From: Hyphodiscus hymeniophilus
Taxonomy: Eukaryota; Ascomycota; Leotiomycetes; Helotiales; Hyphodiscaceae
DNA length: 64,000 nt
Assembly (NCBI GenBank): GCA_016508695.1
Contig: VNKQ01000018.1
Coordinates: 1,054,001-1,118,000 of the forward strand
Direction of reading: 5' to 3'
Every line of letters starts with the position of its first letter. Position 1 is the first letter of the stretch. The notes beneath the pieces were generated by a model. It was not told where the DNA came from and did not search any database. It saw nothing but the letters and a program-made list of their open reading frames with translations. Shown here in pieces: positions 33,424-44,949 of the stretch. A program made the position numbers and the translations under genes.

Positions 33424-36400
33424 ATGGTGTTGAGTCTCTTCAATACACACCATGGATCCGAAATGCCAATAAGACTACCAAAGTCCTGGTCGTCGACACT
33501 GAGACTTCCCAAATCTTCATTCCCGTAAGCTCTTATCATCTTCCTCCCAATCGCAAAACCTGAACTATTCAAATAGTCACCGTCCATTACCAGCGGATCA
33601 ACCCAAATATTTAAAAGCTTCCGCCGATGACCTCTACGAATGGCAGACCCGCGAACGGGCTGCCCAGACCCCTTTCGTTTTGCATGATGGACCACCGTAC
33701 GCGAATGGGGCTTTGCATGTTGGCCATGCGCTGAATAAGATCTTGAAGGATATCATTTGTAGGGTCAATGTGCAGCAAGGTATGTCAACGCACTGGAATT
33801 TCCTATATTCTCATCCATGAAGCTAATCGTCGTTTGGCAGGCAGAAGGGTGGTTTATGTTCCAGGATGGGATTGCCATGGCTTGCCGATCGAGATCAAAG
33901 CCCTTGAAAAGCAACGCGAACGCAGCTCAAATGCCTCGACCCTGGAAGCTACTGATGGCACCAAATCGGACGCCATTGGGATCCGCAAAGCTGCGCGAAA
34001 GCTAGCCTCGAAGACGGTAGATACACAGATGAAAGAATTCAAAGAATGGGGCATAATGGCAAATTGGGGGAAGTCATGGAAGACAATGGATAAGACATTC
34101 GAGATCAAGCAGCTTGAGGTGTTCCAAGAGATGGTGAAGAGAAACCTCATCATCAGAAGGAATAAGCCCGTTTATTGGTCCCCTTCTTCTAAAACAGCTC
34201 TTGCGGAGGCCGAGCTGGAATACAAGGATGATCATGAGTCAACAGCGGCGTACGTTGAGTTTCCGATTGTCAATTGGGATGAGGAGCTGGTGAAAACCCA
34301 CCCTGAGACCAGCGGAAGGAATATCTCTGCGGTCATTTGGACCACTACGCCTTGGACTTTGCCAGCCAACAGAGCTATTGCATTCCGCAAAGATCTGGAA
34401 TACTCGATTATACGCCCGACTGCATGTGGAATTGGACAGCGTGAGTTGCTTGTTGTAAAATCAAGGCTTGCTGAGTTTGGCAAAATACTTTCCAAGACCG
34501 ACGAAATTAAAGCGAAGGATAATAGAAAGGAAAATTGTTCGAATGGCAAGCCAATTGAACCCAATTTTGGCGAGAAATCCGGAACGGCAGATCCTGGTTT
34601 CGACGTGGTTGTTAATTCGATTTGGGGATCGGAATTGAGGAACGTTGAGTATATCAACAGTTTTCAAGACCCCAAGTCGGCTCATCCTTTCATCCATGCC
34701 GATTTTGTTTCTGCCGATTCTGGAACGGGCCTCGTGCATGTAGCTCCAGGTCATGGAATGGACGATTACGAGGTTTGCAAGCAATACGGCCTTCCCCCTG
34801 ATGCCCCAGTTGATGAATTCGGGAGATTCACTGCGGACGCCTTCCCGGGCGACCCCGAACTTCTGCAGGGAAAGGATGTTCTTTCTACTGGCACTCAAGA
34901 AGTGTTGAAGATATTGAAGGAGCACGGGCGACTGATTAATGTTCACAAGTATCAACACAAATACCCTTACGACTGGAGAACTAAGCTTCCGGTTATTCTA
35001 AGAGCTACGAAGCAGTGGTTTGCGGATGTTGGAAGTGTCAAGGATGACGCTTTGCAATCTCTGCAAGATGTTCGCTTCTTACCTGAAAGTGGAAGATCGA
35101 GACTGGAAGCTTTCGTGAAGGGCAGAAGCGAATGGTGCATTTCGAGGCAGCGTGCGTGGGGTGTACCTATTCCCGCCTTGTACGAAGAGAGTGGAGAGGC
35201 AGTGCTTACTGAAGCCACTGTTTCTCATATTATCTCGGTGATTAACCAAAGAGGAATTGATGCTTGGTGGACCGATACTCCTGATGATCCAGCGTGGATT
35301 GTGCCAGGTTTGAGCGGCACTTATACACGGGGAAAGGATACCATGGATGTCTGGTTTGATAGTGGTACTAGCTGGACCCAAACATCACAGCAGGCAGATG
35401 TCTATATTGAAGGCACAGACCAACACAGAGGATGGTTCCAGTCGAGTCTGTTGACACACACATGTGCATCGGAGAGGAAAAGTGCGCCATACAAGACGTT
35501 GATAACTCACGGGTTTACGCTTGATCAGGATGGCAAAAAGATGTCCAAATCGATTGGGAACATCATTGCTCCAAGCGAGATCATGGACGGCTCATTACTG
35601 CCTACGATTGTTGCCAACAAGAAACAAGCATTTGCAGGCTCAAATAAGCTCGGCCCAGACGCTTTACGATATTGGGTAGCGAGCTGCGACTACACCCGCG
35701 ACGTGGTCATTGGCCAGGAAGTCCTCAAATCCAACCACGCAGCACTTGTTAAATACCGCACAATCCTCAAGATGCTATTAGGCTCAATGCATGCCTCGGC
35801 CCAAACAGCTCCTATAACGAAATTGGATCAGATCGCGCTCTGGCATTTACAGAAAGCAATGGCCGACGTCTCGTCCTCCTACGCCAAATATGAGTTTTAC
35901 AAAGGCATCACTCTGATCAACAAATGGATCAACGGCGACCTATCCGCCTTTTACCTCGAGGCCATAAAGGACCGTTTATACTGTGGCGACGGTGGTGGCG
36001 TCGTTGAGGAGATATTCCATGGATTATTAAGGATGCTAACACCAATTGTGCCGCGGTTGGTAGAGGAAGCTTGGGATCACCGACCACAATGGATGAAAGA
36101 AAGGGAGCAAATCCATCCTTTCCACATGACACTCGACCAGCCCCTTACTGCCCGAAATACAACGATCAACGGGAAGATAGCAGAAGATATTCCTTGGCTA
36201 CTAAGCGCCAATGCCGCTATCAAAACGGCGCAAGAGGCGGCTCGAGAGAAAAAGATCATTGGCTCCTCACTCCAGTCTTCGGTGATCCTTGAGCTGTCTG
36301 ACCCGGTAACGGAGGAGCTTTTTCGTCGATATGAAGATGAATTAGATAGCATCTTTGTTGTTTCTTCGGTTCAAATCGGTGGTGAGGTGGGCGCCAAATC

Positions 36401-36557
36401 CATAGCATCCGCATCATTTGATGGCCCGGGAACTGGCAAAGGTGTCGTCTACATCCTGCCTCCCAAAGAGGCCAAGTGCCCCCGCTGTTGGAGGTATGTT
36501 GCTCCGGCCGAAGATGAGCTGTGTAAAAGATGTGAGGAAGTTGTCAGTGTATCATAG
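33424..36557 (+). CDS. ism1: Mitochondrial isoleucyl-tRNA synthetase
   Basis: Three exons: 33424 (or 33463)-33524, 33577-33779, 33841-36557; introns are 52 and 61 nt. The second ATG (33463; MPIRLPKSWSSTLRLPKSSF) gives 993 residues with an Arg/Ser-rich, acid-free leader fitting a mitochondrial presequence; the first adds 13 residues. The class I HIGH motif is HVGH within PPYANGALHVGHALNKIL (exon 2), followed by PGWDCHGLPIE and KMSKS (DGKKMSKSIGN). The editing domain contains WTTTPWTLPANRA. The C-terminus carries the Cys4 zinc finger CPRCWRY-...-CKRC, as in bacterial and organellar enzymes. It charges mitochondrial tRNA-Ile. A Lys/Asn-rich insertion near residue 340 is lineage-specific. Confidence 0.95.
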
Positions 36558-37284
36558 TCTGTGAATAGATGGCGCAACATAACCAATCCCAACTTTGATC
36601 TTGCAGTCGCTGCTTTGCATCTTTACAAAGGTCCTGCGACTCATGTCTGCAAAGCACATGACCTCGATTTGCAGCGTACTAGCACTGTTCCTCTACAGGA
36701 TCTCAGCGCTCTACCAGCACAGATACAACTTGGCCTCATCCGCTTGGAAGCTGCTTTCTTGGTCGCCCTTACGCCTCCGGTGTTCAAACAGCTTTGGCAT
36801 TGTGTTAAAAACCCACTCGTTTTTATATTTCACTCGTTATTCCTGCAAATGCTACTGTCTGAATCAACGTTGTAACCGAGCTAAGATACCTCACCGATAG
36901 GTTTGTAGATGTTGACATATTGTCGCAGTGCCTTCACGGGATTCGGAGGTGGAAGAGCAGGCGGAGTGAGCTCATAGCCACAGCTGGTAAGGCTGGGTGT
37001 CCGGTGAAGATCTCATCTCTCGCTGGGCGATGATGGTTTTCACTTTGTTTCAGTGGAGCCGGTTTCCATATCTGCCATCATGTTATGGTAGTCTTTGATC
37101 CCCTCCGCCACAAATTGTTTTCTATGTTCACAAAACTTGATTATGGTATATTACGAATAAGTTCCTGGTTTTAAGTACCGCCGACTCAACAACGAGGGAT
37201 ATTCTTCAGCTCCTTGACCAATTATTTAAAGTCGGTATTCCAGCAGCCAGTGCTGACAATATGCCAAAGCAGCAAGGGTGGAGA
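36558..37284. other. Intergenic between convergent genes
   Basis: 3' flanks of the synthetase and Zn2Cys6 genes. A GTG-initiated frame just after the synthetase stop has no protein-like features. Confidence 0.4.
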
Positions 37285-39031
37285 TCAACTCAGCCCACTC
37301 GAAAGTGGATCCTGGTATATCTTACCACGCTGTATTTCTAAAACTTCCAGGAATTTCCCTAGAAACTTCTTAGCTTGTGTTCCCTGGTCTTTCAGGTGAC
37401 ATTTGCAAGGGTCAAACAAAGCAATGGCTTGCTTACTGGCATTCAGCCACCGCCTTCCAACATGCCCGATCATAATTGACAGCGAATTCACAGCCTCAAA
37501 GCAACTCAAGTCACCAGTCTCTCGCCACATTCGATCTTGTTGCAAGGCCGCGAGATAAACGCTGTGTGGTGGAAATGGAGACACGGCATCGATGTCTACT
37601 TGGTGGATCTTTTGGTTGAACTTTTGCGCAATCCACACCATCCCGTCGAGTGATGGCTGCAGGAATTCTGTGCAGTATGACCCGAGATCGTCACATGATT
37701 GCAGGCGAGATGAGTTGAGAGCCATCAGACCTCTGAAAAGGGTTAGTGAGGTTGTAAGGGATATGAGCTTCAGAAGACAGGCAACACACCCGTAACACAT
37801 AGCTATAGCGCCGCAGTATCTGGGCCATGGCAGGGGAGTCTCTTCGGGCAAGAGTCGCGAGAACGATAGGAGCGTTCGCGCTAGCTGATCTGATTCCTGA
37901 GCATCGAAGGCTTGCTGAGCCTTTCGATCTCTGAGATGAAGGAGGAGATGACTGATAACATGGGAAATTTGCGCTTGTCGTGCAAATGGGCCTACCCTAA
38001 TTGTCGAAGGTGTTGATAGAGGGAGGGGTTCGTTTGAGGACAAGATCTTTGATGTCAGCACCGTTTTAAAGGGGCTTGGAAGGCGTATCTACTTCTTGGT
38101 CCCAAAGATTGTTGTCTTTTGGTAAGTGATGCGGTGAACCAAGGTCCTGCGTTGCGCAAAGCCCACCATCTCCTCTTTCGAGGGTATTGTATCTATAGAA
38201 TCAGATCTGGGCTAGCCAAAATTTCGAAGGAAATAGTTACCTGTCCAGCATCACAATACCCCACCAAACCCTCAGCTCCTCATCTCTCTTATAAGAGGAA
38301 TTATGACCCGTTTGATTGACTCCTATCAAAACCGCCGCCCTGGCAGTCGCCGCAATACTCATGAATGCTGCTGGGATACCATGCCCCACCTCAAACAGAG
38401 CCACCAGAAGTCTGGTGCGGATAACATCCAGAGTGTTGAAACCGGCTGCTTCAACGATCGCGATCGATGACTTGAGCATTACATATAGTGGGGTCAACAT
38501 ATCCGTTTTGTCTTTTGCAGCAGGGATGGTATTGATCAAAGCCATGCTAAGAGCCAGAAGACTATAATCTACGCTTGGTCGTTCGAACGTAGTGGGAATG
38601 CGTTCGTAGTATGACGTCTCAGAGAGAATGGGGAACCAGAGATGAATAGTTCCGAAGTAGGTGGCTGCTACATCGCGGATATCTGCTACGTCTCCGACGG
38701 CGCTTGACAGCTGCGCGGCGAGAATGTTATTGGTATTTGACAGTAGTTGCTTATTGTCGATGAGGCTGGAGAGAAATGACAATTTGGGCGAGGTGATGCG
38801 AGGAGGACCACATCTCATAATGGATCGTTTTGATGAATTTGAGAAACTTGGTGGATTGAGGCCCATGTAGTAACAGACTCTACCAAGACTTCATGCATGA
38901 TTAGTGTGGGAAGTTTATCATGGGATAAAAGGCAAATACCGATAGCAGAGTGAGCAGCTTGGTGTCGACTTATCGCATTTTCGCTTGCGGTCTTGACAAG
39001 GTCTGCAGGCTTTGGGATGTTTGCGGGCCAT
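37285..39031 (-). CDS. Zn2Cys6 (fungal binuclear cluster) transcription factor
   Basis: Five exons on the minus strand: 39031-38940, 38888-38241, 38192-38093, 38046-37790, 37732-37285; 514 residues. The DNA-binding cluster is C9-x2-C12-x6-C19-x6-C26-x2-C29-x6-C36 (CRPCQDRKRKC...CSLCYRLGRVCYY). The last spacing is correct only with the acceptor at 38889, which fixes intron 1. The middle-homology region follows, with the conserved WWGIVMLDR completed across intron 2. Intron 4 (37789-37733) has CTAACCC-TTTTCAG signals but is 57 nt long with no stop, so its retention would add 19 residues in frame. Nuclear regulator; targets unknown, no adjacent pathway cluster. Confidence 0.88.
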
Positions 39032-39771
39032 GTCAGGATATTTGAGAAGCCTTTCTAGATAATGCAGCCACATCTACTTTCTTTCTTCCTGTGGAAGCAA
39101 GTATTGGAATTCGTGGCAGTCTAATAAACGTTGTATTTTGTTGAGATATGTTCAGTAATCAAGAGAAGTTGAGGCTTGTCCGACCTTGTCAAGTGGGGTC
39201 TGGGTTCAACCACCACGTGATACCTGCACATCACTCTGATCATATTCATATCCTAGCCAGTGTCTAGTAAGGCGATTCTTATAGTGCTCCTCTCAATTCA
39301 CTCAGTCATTTGGAAGTTACAGCTCTTCTGGATGGTTGTGTTGCATGGATGTACAACCACAACGTACTTCGAAGTCTTCCGGCAATGCCTATTTCAGCAG
39401 AACTGCAGGGGACGTACTTTGAGCGAGCGAGCCTTTTTTGGTTAGATGGATTATATGATTTAGTGTTACATGACCCTCGTGAGTGAGTGTTTCCTCGTTC
39501 TTCCGCTCCTTGTTTAAAAGACAATTCCCTTGTACCCTCGCTGCAACTATTCAAGATCGAGTTGCCAAAGGGAACATAAGACTTGTTATGTGTTCGGACA
39601 GCGAGGGTGACGGTATGACAAGCACAGACTCAGAGCATTGAATGGTAGGGATTGAGCTGGGCAGAATCAGTCTGACCATAGGTAAATAATAATCCGACAA
39701 TCGCCAGAAAGATCCAAACTCCATGCGTTTGATCTGCCAGTACTCAACAATCTTACTTTCTCCATTGCAAA
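39032..39771. other. Intergenic
   Basis: 3' flank of the NADH dehydrogenase and promoter of the Zn2Cys6 gene; no coding-like frame. Confidence 0.4.
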
Positions 39772-41687
39772 TTAAAATCGTGAGATGTCACGGCCGAACA
39801 CCCAATTGATCGCCCTACGGAGCAAGGCCTGTAAGCACAAACCTCAATATATAACTACTGGCAACGTCTTAACATACCAGTAAATGGGTATCAATAATTT
39901 GTTTCTCCAGCTCATCGTCTGGCTCAGGTACGCACCTCGCCAAATCAGCCAAGCCGTTCTTCTATTTCCAATCAGCTCTGTGTATTACATAATTGATCCA
40001 TCGAGCATCGTAGGTAACATACCCTTTGACCTCGGTATTATCACCCGTCTGCATGATAGCCTTCATATTTCCAAGGTACGTCATGACGCCCAAGTTTTTG
40101 AATGAAAAGCCATTGTCACCATCAACCAATCCCCGATTCAGCGTTTTCGCCAACCACTTCGCCTCTTGATTTGCAACTTGCGCAGTGGCTGGTAATCTAG
40201 TCTTTTCCATGACAGTAACGTCACCTAACGCAAATACGTCTTGCATGACAGCTTCGGGATCTTCGCGTCGGGAGGGAAAACCTGGTGGGCTTTTGGGATG
40301 AGCTTGACGCGGAAATGATCATCCACCAAGAGACCACCTGACTTCTGGTGTCTTTTCAATGCCCATTTCTCGGATTTAGGATCATAATTCGTAGCGTTGA
40401 GAATGTGGGCGGAGCCAGTAGGGTATGTATGGACATCGTCGAGAGCATGTTGGATAAATGGATTCATCATCAGACCTGTTGACCAGACGCACATTCCAAT
40501 ACCAATTTCGCCGTCTTGTTTCGTCATCAGTGTGAAGCAGCCGGCATCTTGAGATATATTGGAAGAGCCTGGTAGGCCAGGCCGGAGCCCTTCGATATTG
40601 TGCTGGGTTTTTACTTTAATTCCGTCGCGATGGAAGAGTGCAAGGGCATATTCGGCAAGTCCTTTGTCGAACATAGGGAGAATCTTCGGAGCGACATCGT
40701 AGATTGTTATGTTGACATGAGGTACAAGGGATGGGTATAGCTTCTGCAGATCTTCGTGGCAGAGGTCGAAGAGTTCCGCGGCAAATTCCACTCCGGTAGC
40801 TAGACACTGTTAGCAGCATGGAGTCAGGATGAGAGTGAAACATACGACCTCCGCCCACGATAGCGAAGTTCAGGAGCCTGTCTCGTAATTCATGGGATGT
40901 GGTTGGCAGTGAGGCGGTTTCGAAGCCTGTGGTATTAGCATGTATAACCGCTACAGGCAATTCGCTTACATTCTAGAATCCGCTTTCTGATCTTAACAGC
41001 ATCGAGAACATCTTTCAGAAACAAGGCGTTTTCTCGAACGCCTGGTGTTCCAAATGTTTGACTGTAACATCCAACTGCAACGACCAACTTATCATACTTC
41101 AAATTAAATACCTGGCCCTTCTTCTTCTTTCCAGAGTCAGAATCGTATAGAGATGTGGAATCATCATTGTTTGCTGACTGAGGAGGCCCCCTTAATGATG
41201 CTTGCTCTATATCTAAAGTCTTGTGGTCGAAGTTGATATCGTCTCCCCAGCCCTGAACAAACTCTACTCCACTTTGGCGAGCTCTCACAGACTCAAGTGT
41301 TGTTCTGAATTCAAGGGTGCCAACTGCAGTTGAAGCAAGTAAAGGTGTGAAGACGAAGTAAGATCTTGGTGATACAACCACGGTTTGGAACTTTTTCTTG
41401 TCCAATTCCCGTGATAGCACAAAGCCAGCCCAACTACGAGGCGTGTGAGAAATGGGAAACGATGTTTGAGGCACAGACTTACCCAGAGCCTAATATGACA
41501 ACTCGTTCGCGGTCTGGAGATATGTTAGAACTCCATAGATTTATTATGATCAGATCACAATTGACTTCCCTCCCTTGGTTGCGTCAAGTTCTTGTGTTGA
41601 TATCCTCTTCCTCAACACTTGGCTCAAGACTGGACTGGCCCGGATAGCCTGGGTACCTCGCCCCGCAGTACTTATAATTGAACTCAT
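39772..41687 (-). CDS. nde1: Alternative (type II) NADH dehydrogenase, frame apparently disrupted
   Basis: Seven minus-strand exons: 41687-41559, 41513-41483, 41433-40970, 40926-40846, 40799-40023, 39961-39878, 39814-39772. Recognisable parts: a mitochondrial leader (MSSIISTAGRGTQAIR), first FAD dinucleotide fold RERVVILGSGWAG, second NAD fold VGGGPTGVEFAAEL (assembled across intron 4), the VFALGDVTV block, and the C-terminus ending NWVFGRDISRF typical of external or internal rotenone-insensitive dehydrogenases. They oxidise NADH and reduce ubiquinone without proton pumping. Two faults: exon 1 and exon 2 do not join in frame at the good splice sites, and exon 5 shifts by one base near 40295, within CCCAAAAGC, between VKLIP and the DPEAVMQDVFALGD block. 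Either the copy is a pseudogene or the sequence has single-base deletions. A short alternative first exon (donor at 41656) would cure only the first. Confidence 0.8.
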
Positions 41688-42356
41688 CACTGGAGGGAGA
41701 ACAAATAAACACAGCAGAACCCTGCTCAAAGAGTATCTGGATTTATCAACTTAAGGAGGCTGAAAACTTTTATCTGCCTGCCTGCGTTTTGGAATCACCG
41801 AGGGTTTGGAAAGACCCGAGGGCCGGCGATTTACGTTTATTGATATGACGACACCCAACTAAACAAGAGGTCTGCCTAAGGAACCTACTAGAATAGGAAA
41901 CTCTCCCTTATTCATCAAATGAGGGGCAAAGAGAGCTTTCAGTTGAGGCGAAATTGGATGAAGATCCCCCCCTCCTAGAAAACGCAGTTACTTTGAATTG
42001 TCGAGCGTAGTGGAACGTTGCTGGGTAGGGAAAATCGGGGATCCTGGGTTTCGAACAGCAGGTTGGGGATCTGACATAGAAAAAAGCTGGATCTTAAACT
42101 CCTTCTTAGAGTTTAGATTGATGCTAAGTAGCAGTCCAACGATTTACATTACGGTGGTAAGTGGTAAATTATAGACGTTGAAATATATGTGTCGTCTCTA
42201 ATGCTACATATCCAATATTCACACACCTTGACTCTCGCTAGAGTGAATCAGGTTTAGCGGAATAAGATGGTCAAGTTATAAAGTTACCTAGATTTACACG
42301 GGACGCACCCCTTCCCTTGCAGCACAACATCACTCTGGTTAAACGATGACCTCGCC
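41688..42356. other. Intergenic between divergent genes
   Basis: Shared upstream region of the dehydrogenase and the 42357 gene. AT-rich, no coding-like frame. Confidence 0.4.
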
Positions 42357-43225
42357 ATGGCACCCATACGCAGATATCTGCGGATAAGCAAGTACTCTGT
42401 CTTGGAATGCCGCATCTACCTCGATAACCCAGCTCTGGCAGAAAGCTGGCTCTTAAGCTCCAGAAACCCAGTCCTACCTCGCGTCATAGAGAGTGTACGC
42501 CCATACGTTTTGCCGAAGCTTCGCGAGGAAAATGAGCGTGGTAAGGGCAAGGGCTCGAAGAAGAAGGGAGTCAAGGACGTTGTGGTAGAAGGTAAGTTCT
42601 CTGGACTGCTGCATGGGTTCGTTTGCTGACCCTTACAGATGATTTCGAGGTGTCTATCTTCTTGACCGAAACGAGCACACGGCACTCCCTCCTTACCAAA
42701 CAGAAGCACTTTCGAGATCCAAGGAAGAAGGCACTGGAATCGAATTCCCAGAAACTCACTGGCGGGACGAATGCTACGGCGATTGAGGTTGAGGACGTGC
42801 CTGTGATCAGGAGAGAAGACAGTGAAGAAGCTGGATTCAGCTTCCAAGATCTGCCACCTGCTGACGAAGTAGAAGATCTAGATTCTCTCTTTGTGGCAGA
42901 TGGCGAACCTCGAAGGTCGAAGCGTGCGAGAACCACAACCATGAATGGATCGCCTGACTCATCTACCTCTGCACGCGAGACGACGGAACCAGGTGCAAAG
43001 CGAAGGAAGGATGCAGATTTGCTTCAAGAAGAAGAGCCAACCGACGACAAGAAGAAAATGGCTATGGATACCACGTACGATGGGTTTTCGATTTACGGAC
43101 GAGTTCTATGCCTAGTCGTCAAGCGTAAAGACGTGCGAGGCAAAGGCCCTGCCAAGTCCGCGGGACAAGTGATGATGGAGGATTGGATTACTTCTACACA
43201 AATGCCCCCTCCAGAAGACGATTGA
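42357..43225 (+). CDS. Conserved-looking unknown with acidic/basic C-terminal half
   Basis: Two exons, 42357-42591 and 42639-43225, joined by a 47-nt intron (GTAAGT, CTGAC branch, TACAG); 273 residues. The first ~85 residues look globular (YSVLECRIYLDNPALAESWL, NPVLPRVIESVRPYVLPKL) with a Lys-rich loop. After the junction comes DDFEVSIFLTETSTRHSLL, then a disordered stretch with an RRSKRAR nuclear-type signal. A conserved-looking C-terminus ends it (YDGFSIYGRVLCLVVKRKDV, MMEDWITSTQ). Probably nuclear; family not recognised. Confidence 0.8.
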
Positions 43226-43876
43226 TACCTATACTTTCAGCTTCATCGACATGACGTGGCAGAGACGACGCGCTACATGGCAGGCTGTGGCACAGATTCT
43301 GCACAATCCCGCTGACCCTCTCATAATTCCTTGAGGCGGCACTTATAAACTCGAAGTCATTTACTGAACTGAACAATATTAGGCTTGCTCAACACCAGTG
43401 GCGAGTGATTGTTCCCAGATAAGCGCCCTCAGAATATTTCCAACCCGCCTACGCATCACGATACAGAGTGTTTTTACATGGCTGCTCATCCGCTCTCACT
43501 GCGGATCAATGCCAAGCATTAGCGCTCGATACGATACGGCATTGAAGATACGCGTGTGGTAGGAATTATGATGTTGCGGTCTTTCTGGAGGTGCAACTCC
43601 ACATTGTGAAATTGTAAATCAATGCTTGAGCTTCAGAAAAGAGGACTTGAAGTTCAGTGTCCAATTATCCTTCTACTTTAGAGTAGTCGAATGGGGCAGG
43701 CAAAATCAGGAGCTCGGTCTCCGAGAGAGTTCACGAGTCCTACCAGACTGTTGTATAGTCTCAGTCGTCAGGTGTTGAAAATGCAAGAATGAATAAACTA
43801 TCGAATTGCAAAAGCCTTTTCCCTTCCTTCATTTCCTTGAACTCGACTTCAAATCTCCATCAAGCAGGAAGAAGCT
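43226..43876. other. Intergenic
   Basis: 3' flanks of two convergent genes; no coding-like frame. Confidence 0.35.
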
Positions 43877-44949
43877 CTACTCCCTCCCCAAATAATGCCT
43901 CTTCCCAATCGGTACACCCTGCGCGCGAAGAATATCATACGCAGTCAAAAGATGGAAGAGAAATTCAGGATCGACCAGGTGAGGACATAGTCTGGCTCTT
44001 GTCAGTATATTTCTTCCCATCATCCCCCTTCTCCTGTTTGACTCCCCCTGGCCTCACTTCATCGCCCGAAATGAAAGAAAAATAGGATGGAGACTCACTC
44101 GTAGCACTATAAAACTCCACATCCACATCCACATCCTCAGTCCAAGTCACCATCTCCCCGTTCTCAGTTCTGTTGATCTGGATGATATCCCCTTCCTACA
44201 TCACATCACATATGCCCCCTCCTTTCTCCCATCTTCCCTTGACCTCGGATCAGCTAGCTTACCTTCACGCTCTCCTCCCAAAGAACTCGATAGTCCTCGC
44301 AATCCTTTCCCGCAACTCAGGAAACGTCTCTCGTTATCCTCGCATGAGGCCAACCAGGAAGAACTTAGGCGTCAAGACCCCGCACCGCGTAAACTCATCC
44401 TCGATCCCCTGCGAGTGGTGAGAAGGATAGCCTCGAGCTGGTGGAGGCGATGGACGGAGTACGTCAGGTCAGTCAGCCTTAGGCGCGTCTCAGCCTCGTC
44501 CTTCACCGCATACCTACAGGCATGCAGCCGACGATCGTCACTTATCGCCGAGCATCCCATGCCCTCTTCCCTCCTTACGCTTACGACTCACGAGGTCGTT
44601 ACCCTTCCATCTGAAACGCAAAATCGGAAAAACCCCAACGGCGCCCACCCCGTCGCTCCTCAGTGCTCACCGCCTCGACGCTCCCCCTGCCTCACGTCAG
44701 CGGAGACAGAAGCACCCTGAAACGAGTCGTCAGATGACTCAATCGCAGCACATCCTGAGTACGTGATCGTGCTTATCCCCCTGTCGGAACCCCGGGCGCT
44801 TACTGTGAGCTCACCGCTTCTACTTTTGGGCTTTGCTTGGGGTGAGCGAGCGTGGTCAGGTGCGTGGATTGGGCTGGTGAGGTGAGGGGAGGTGAGGGGG
44901 AGGGGTTTGGAATACCCTCTTTGCCAGATATAGTAGATGGACCGGCCAT
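43877..44949 (-). CDS. Poorly resolved multi-exon gene, unknown protein, possibly degraded
   Basis: Several exon-like pieces on the minus strand between proper splice signals. Exon 1 is 44949-44815 (MAGPSTISGKEGIPNPSPSP..., donor GTGAGC). A helical piece from 44513 reads YAVKDEAETRLRLTDLTYSV. A piece ends VLWEESVK at 44263 (donor GTAAGC). The next is 44195-44099 (EGDIIQINRTENGEMVTWTE, ends before GTGAGT). The last is 43995-43877, ending LLTAYDILRAQGVPIGKRHY-LGRE and a stop; acceptor 43996 keeps its frame. In the middle (44400-44263), coding-like peptides FTRCGVLTPKFFLVGLMR, FPELRERIAR and DYRVLWEESVK lie in three successive frames a few bases apart, so I cannot write one intact frame. It is either a decaying gene, a sequence with base deletions, or a gene with introns I misplace. 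Family not recognised. Confidence 0.45.

Noticed and set aside
33321..33695. Minus-strand frame of 124 codons
   Set aside because: It is the complement of exons 1 and 2 of the isoleucyl-tRNA synthetase, which carry the HIGH motif.
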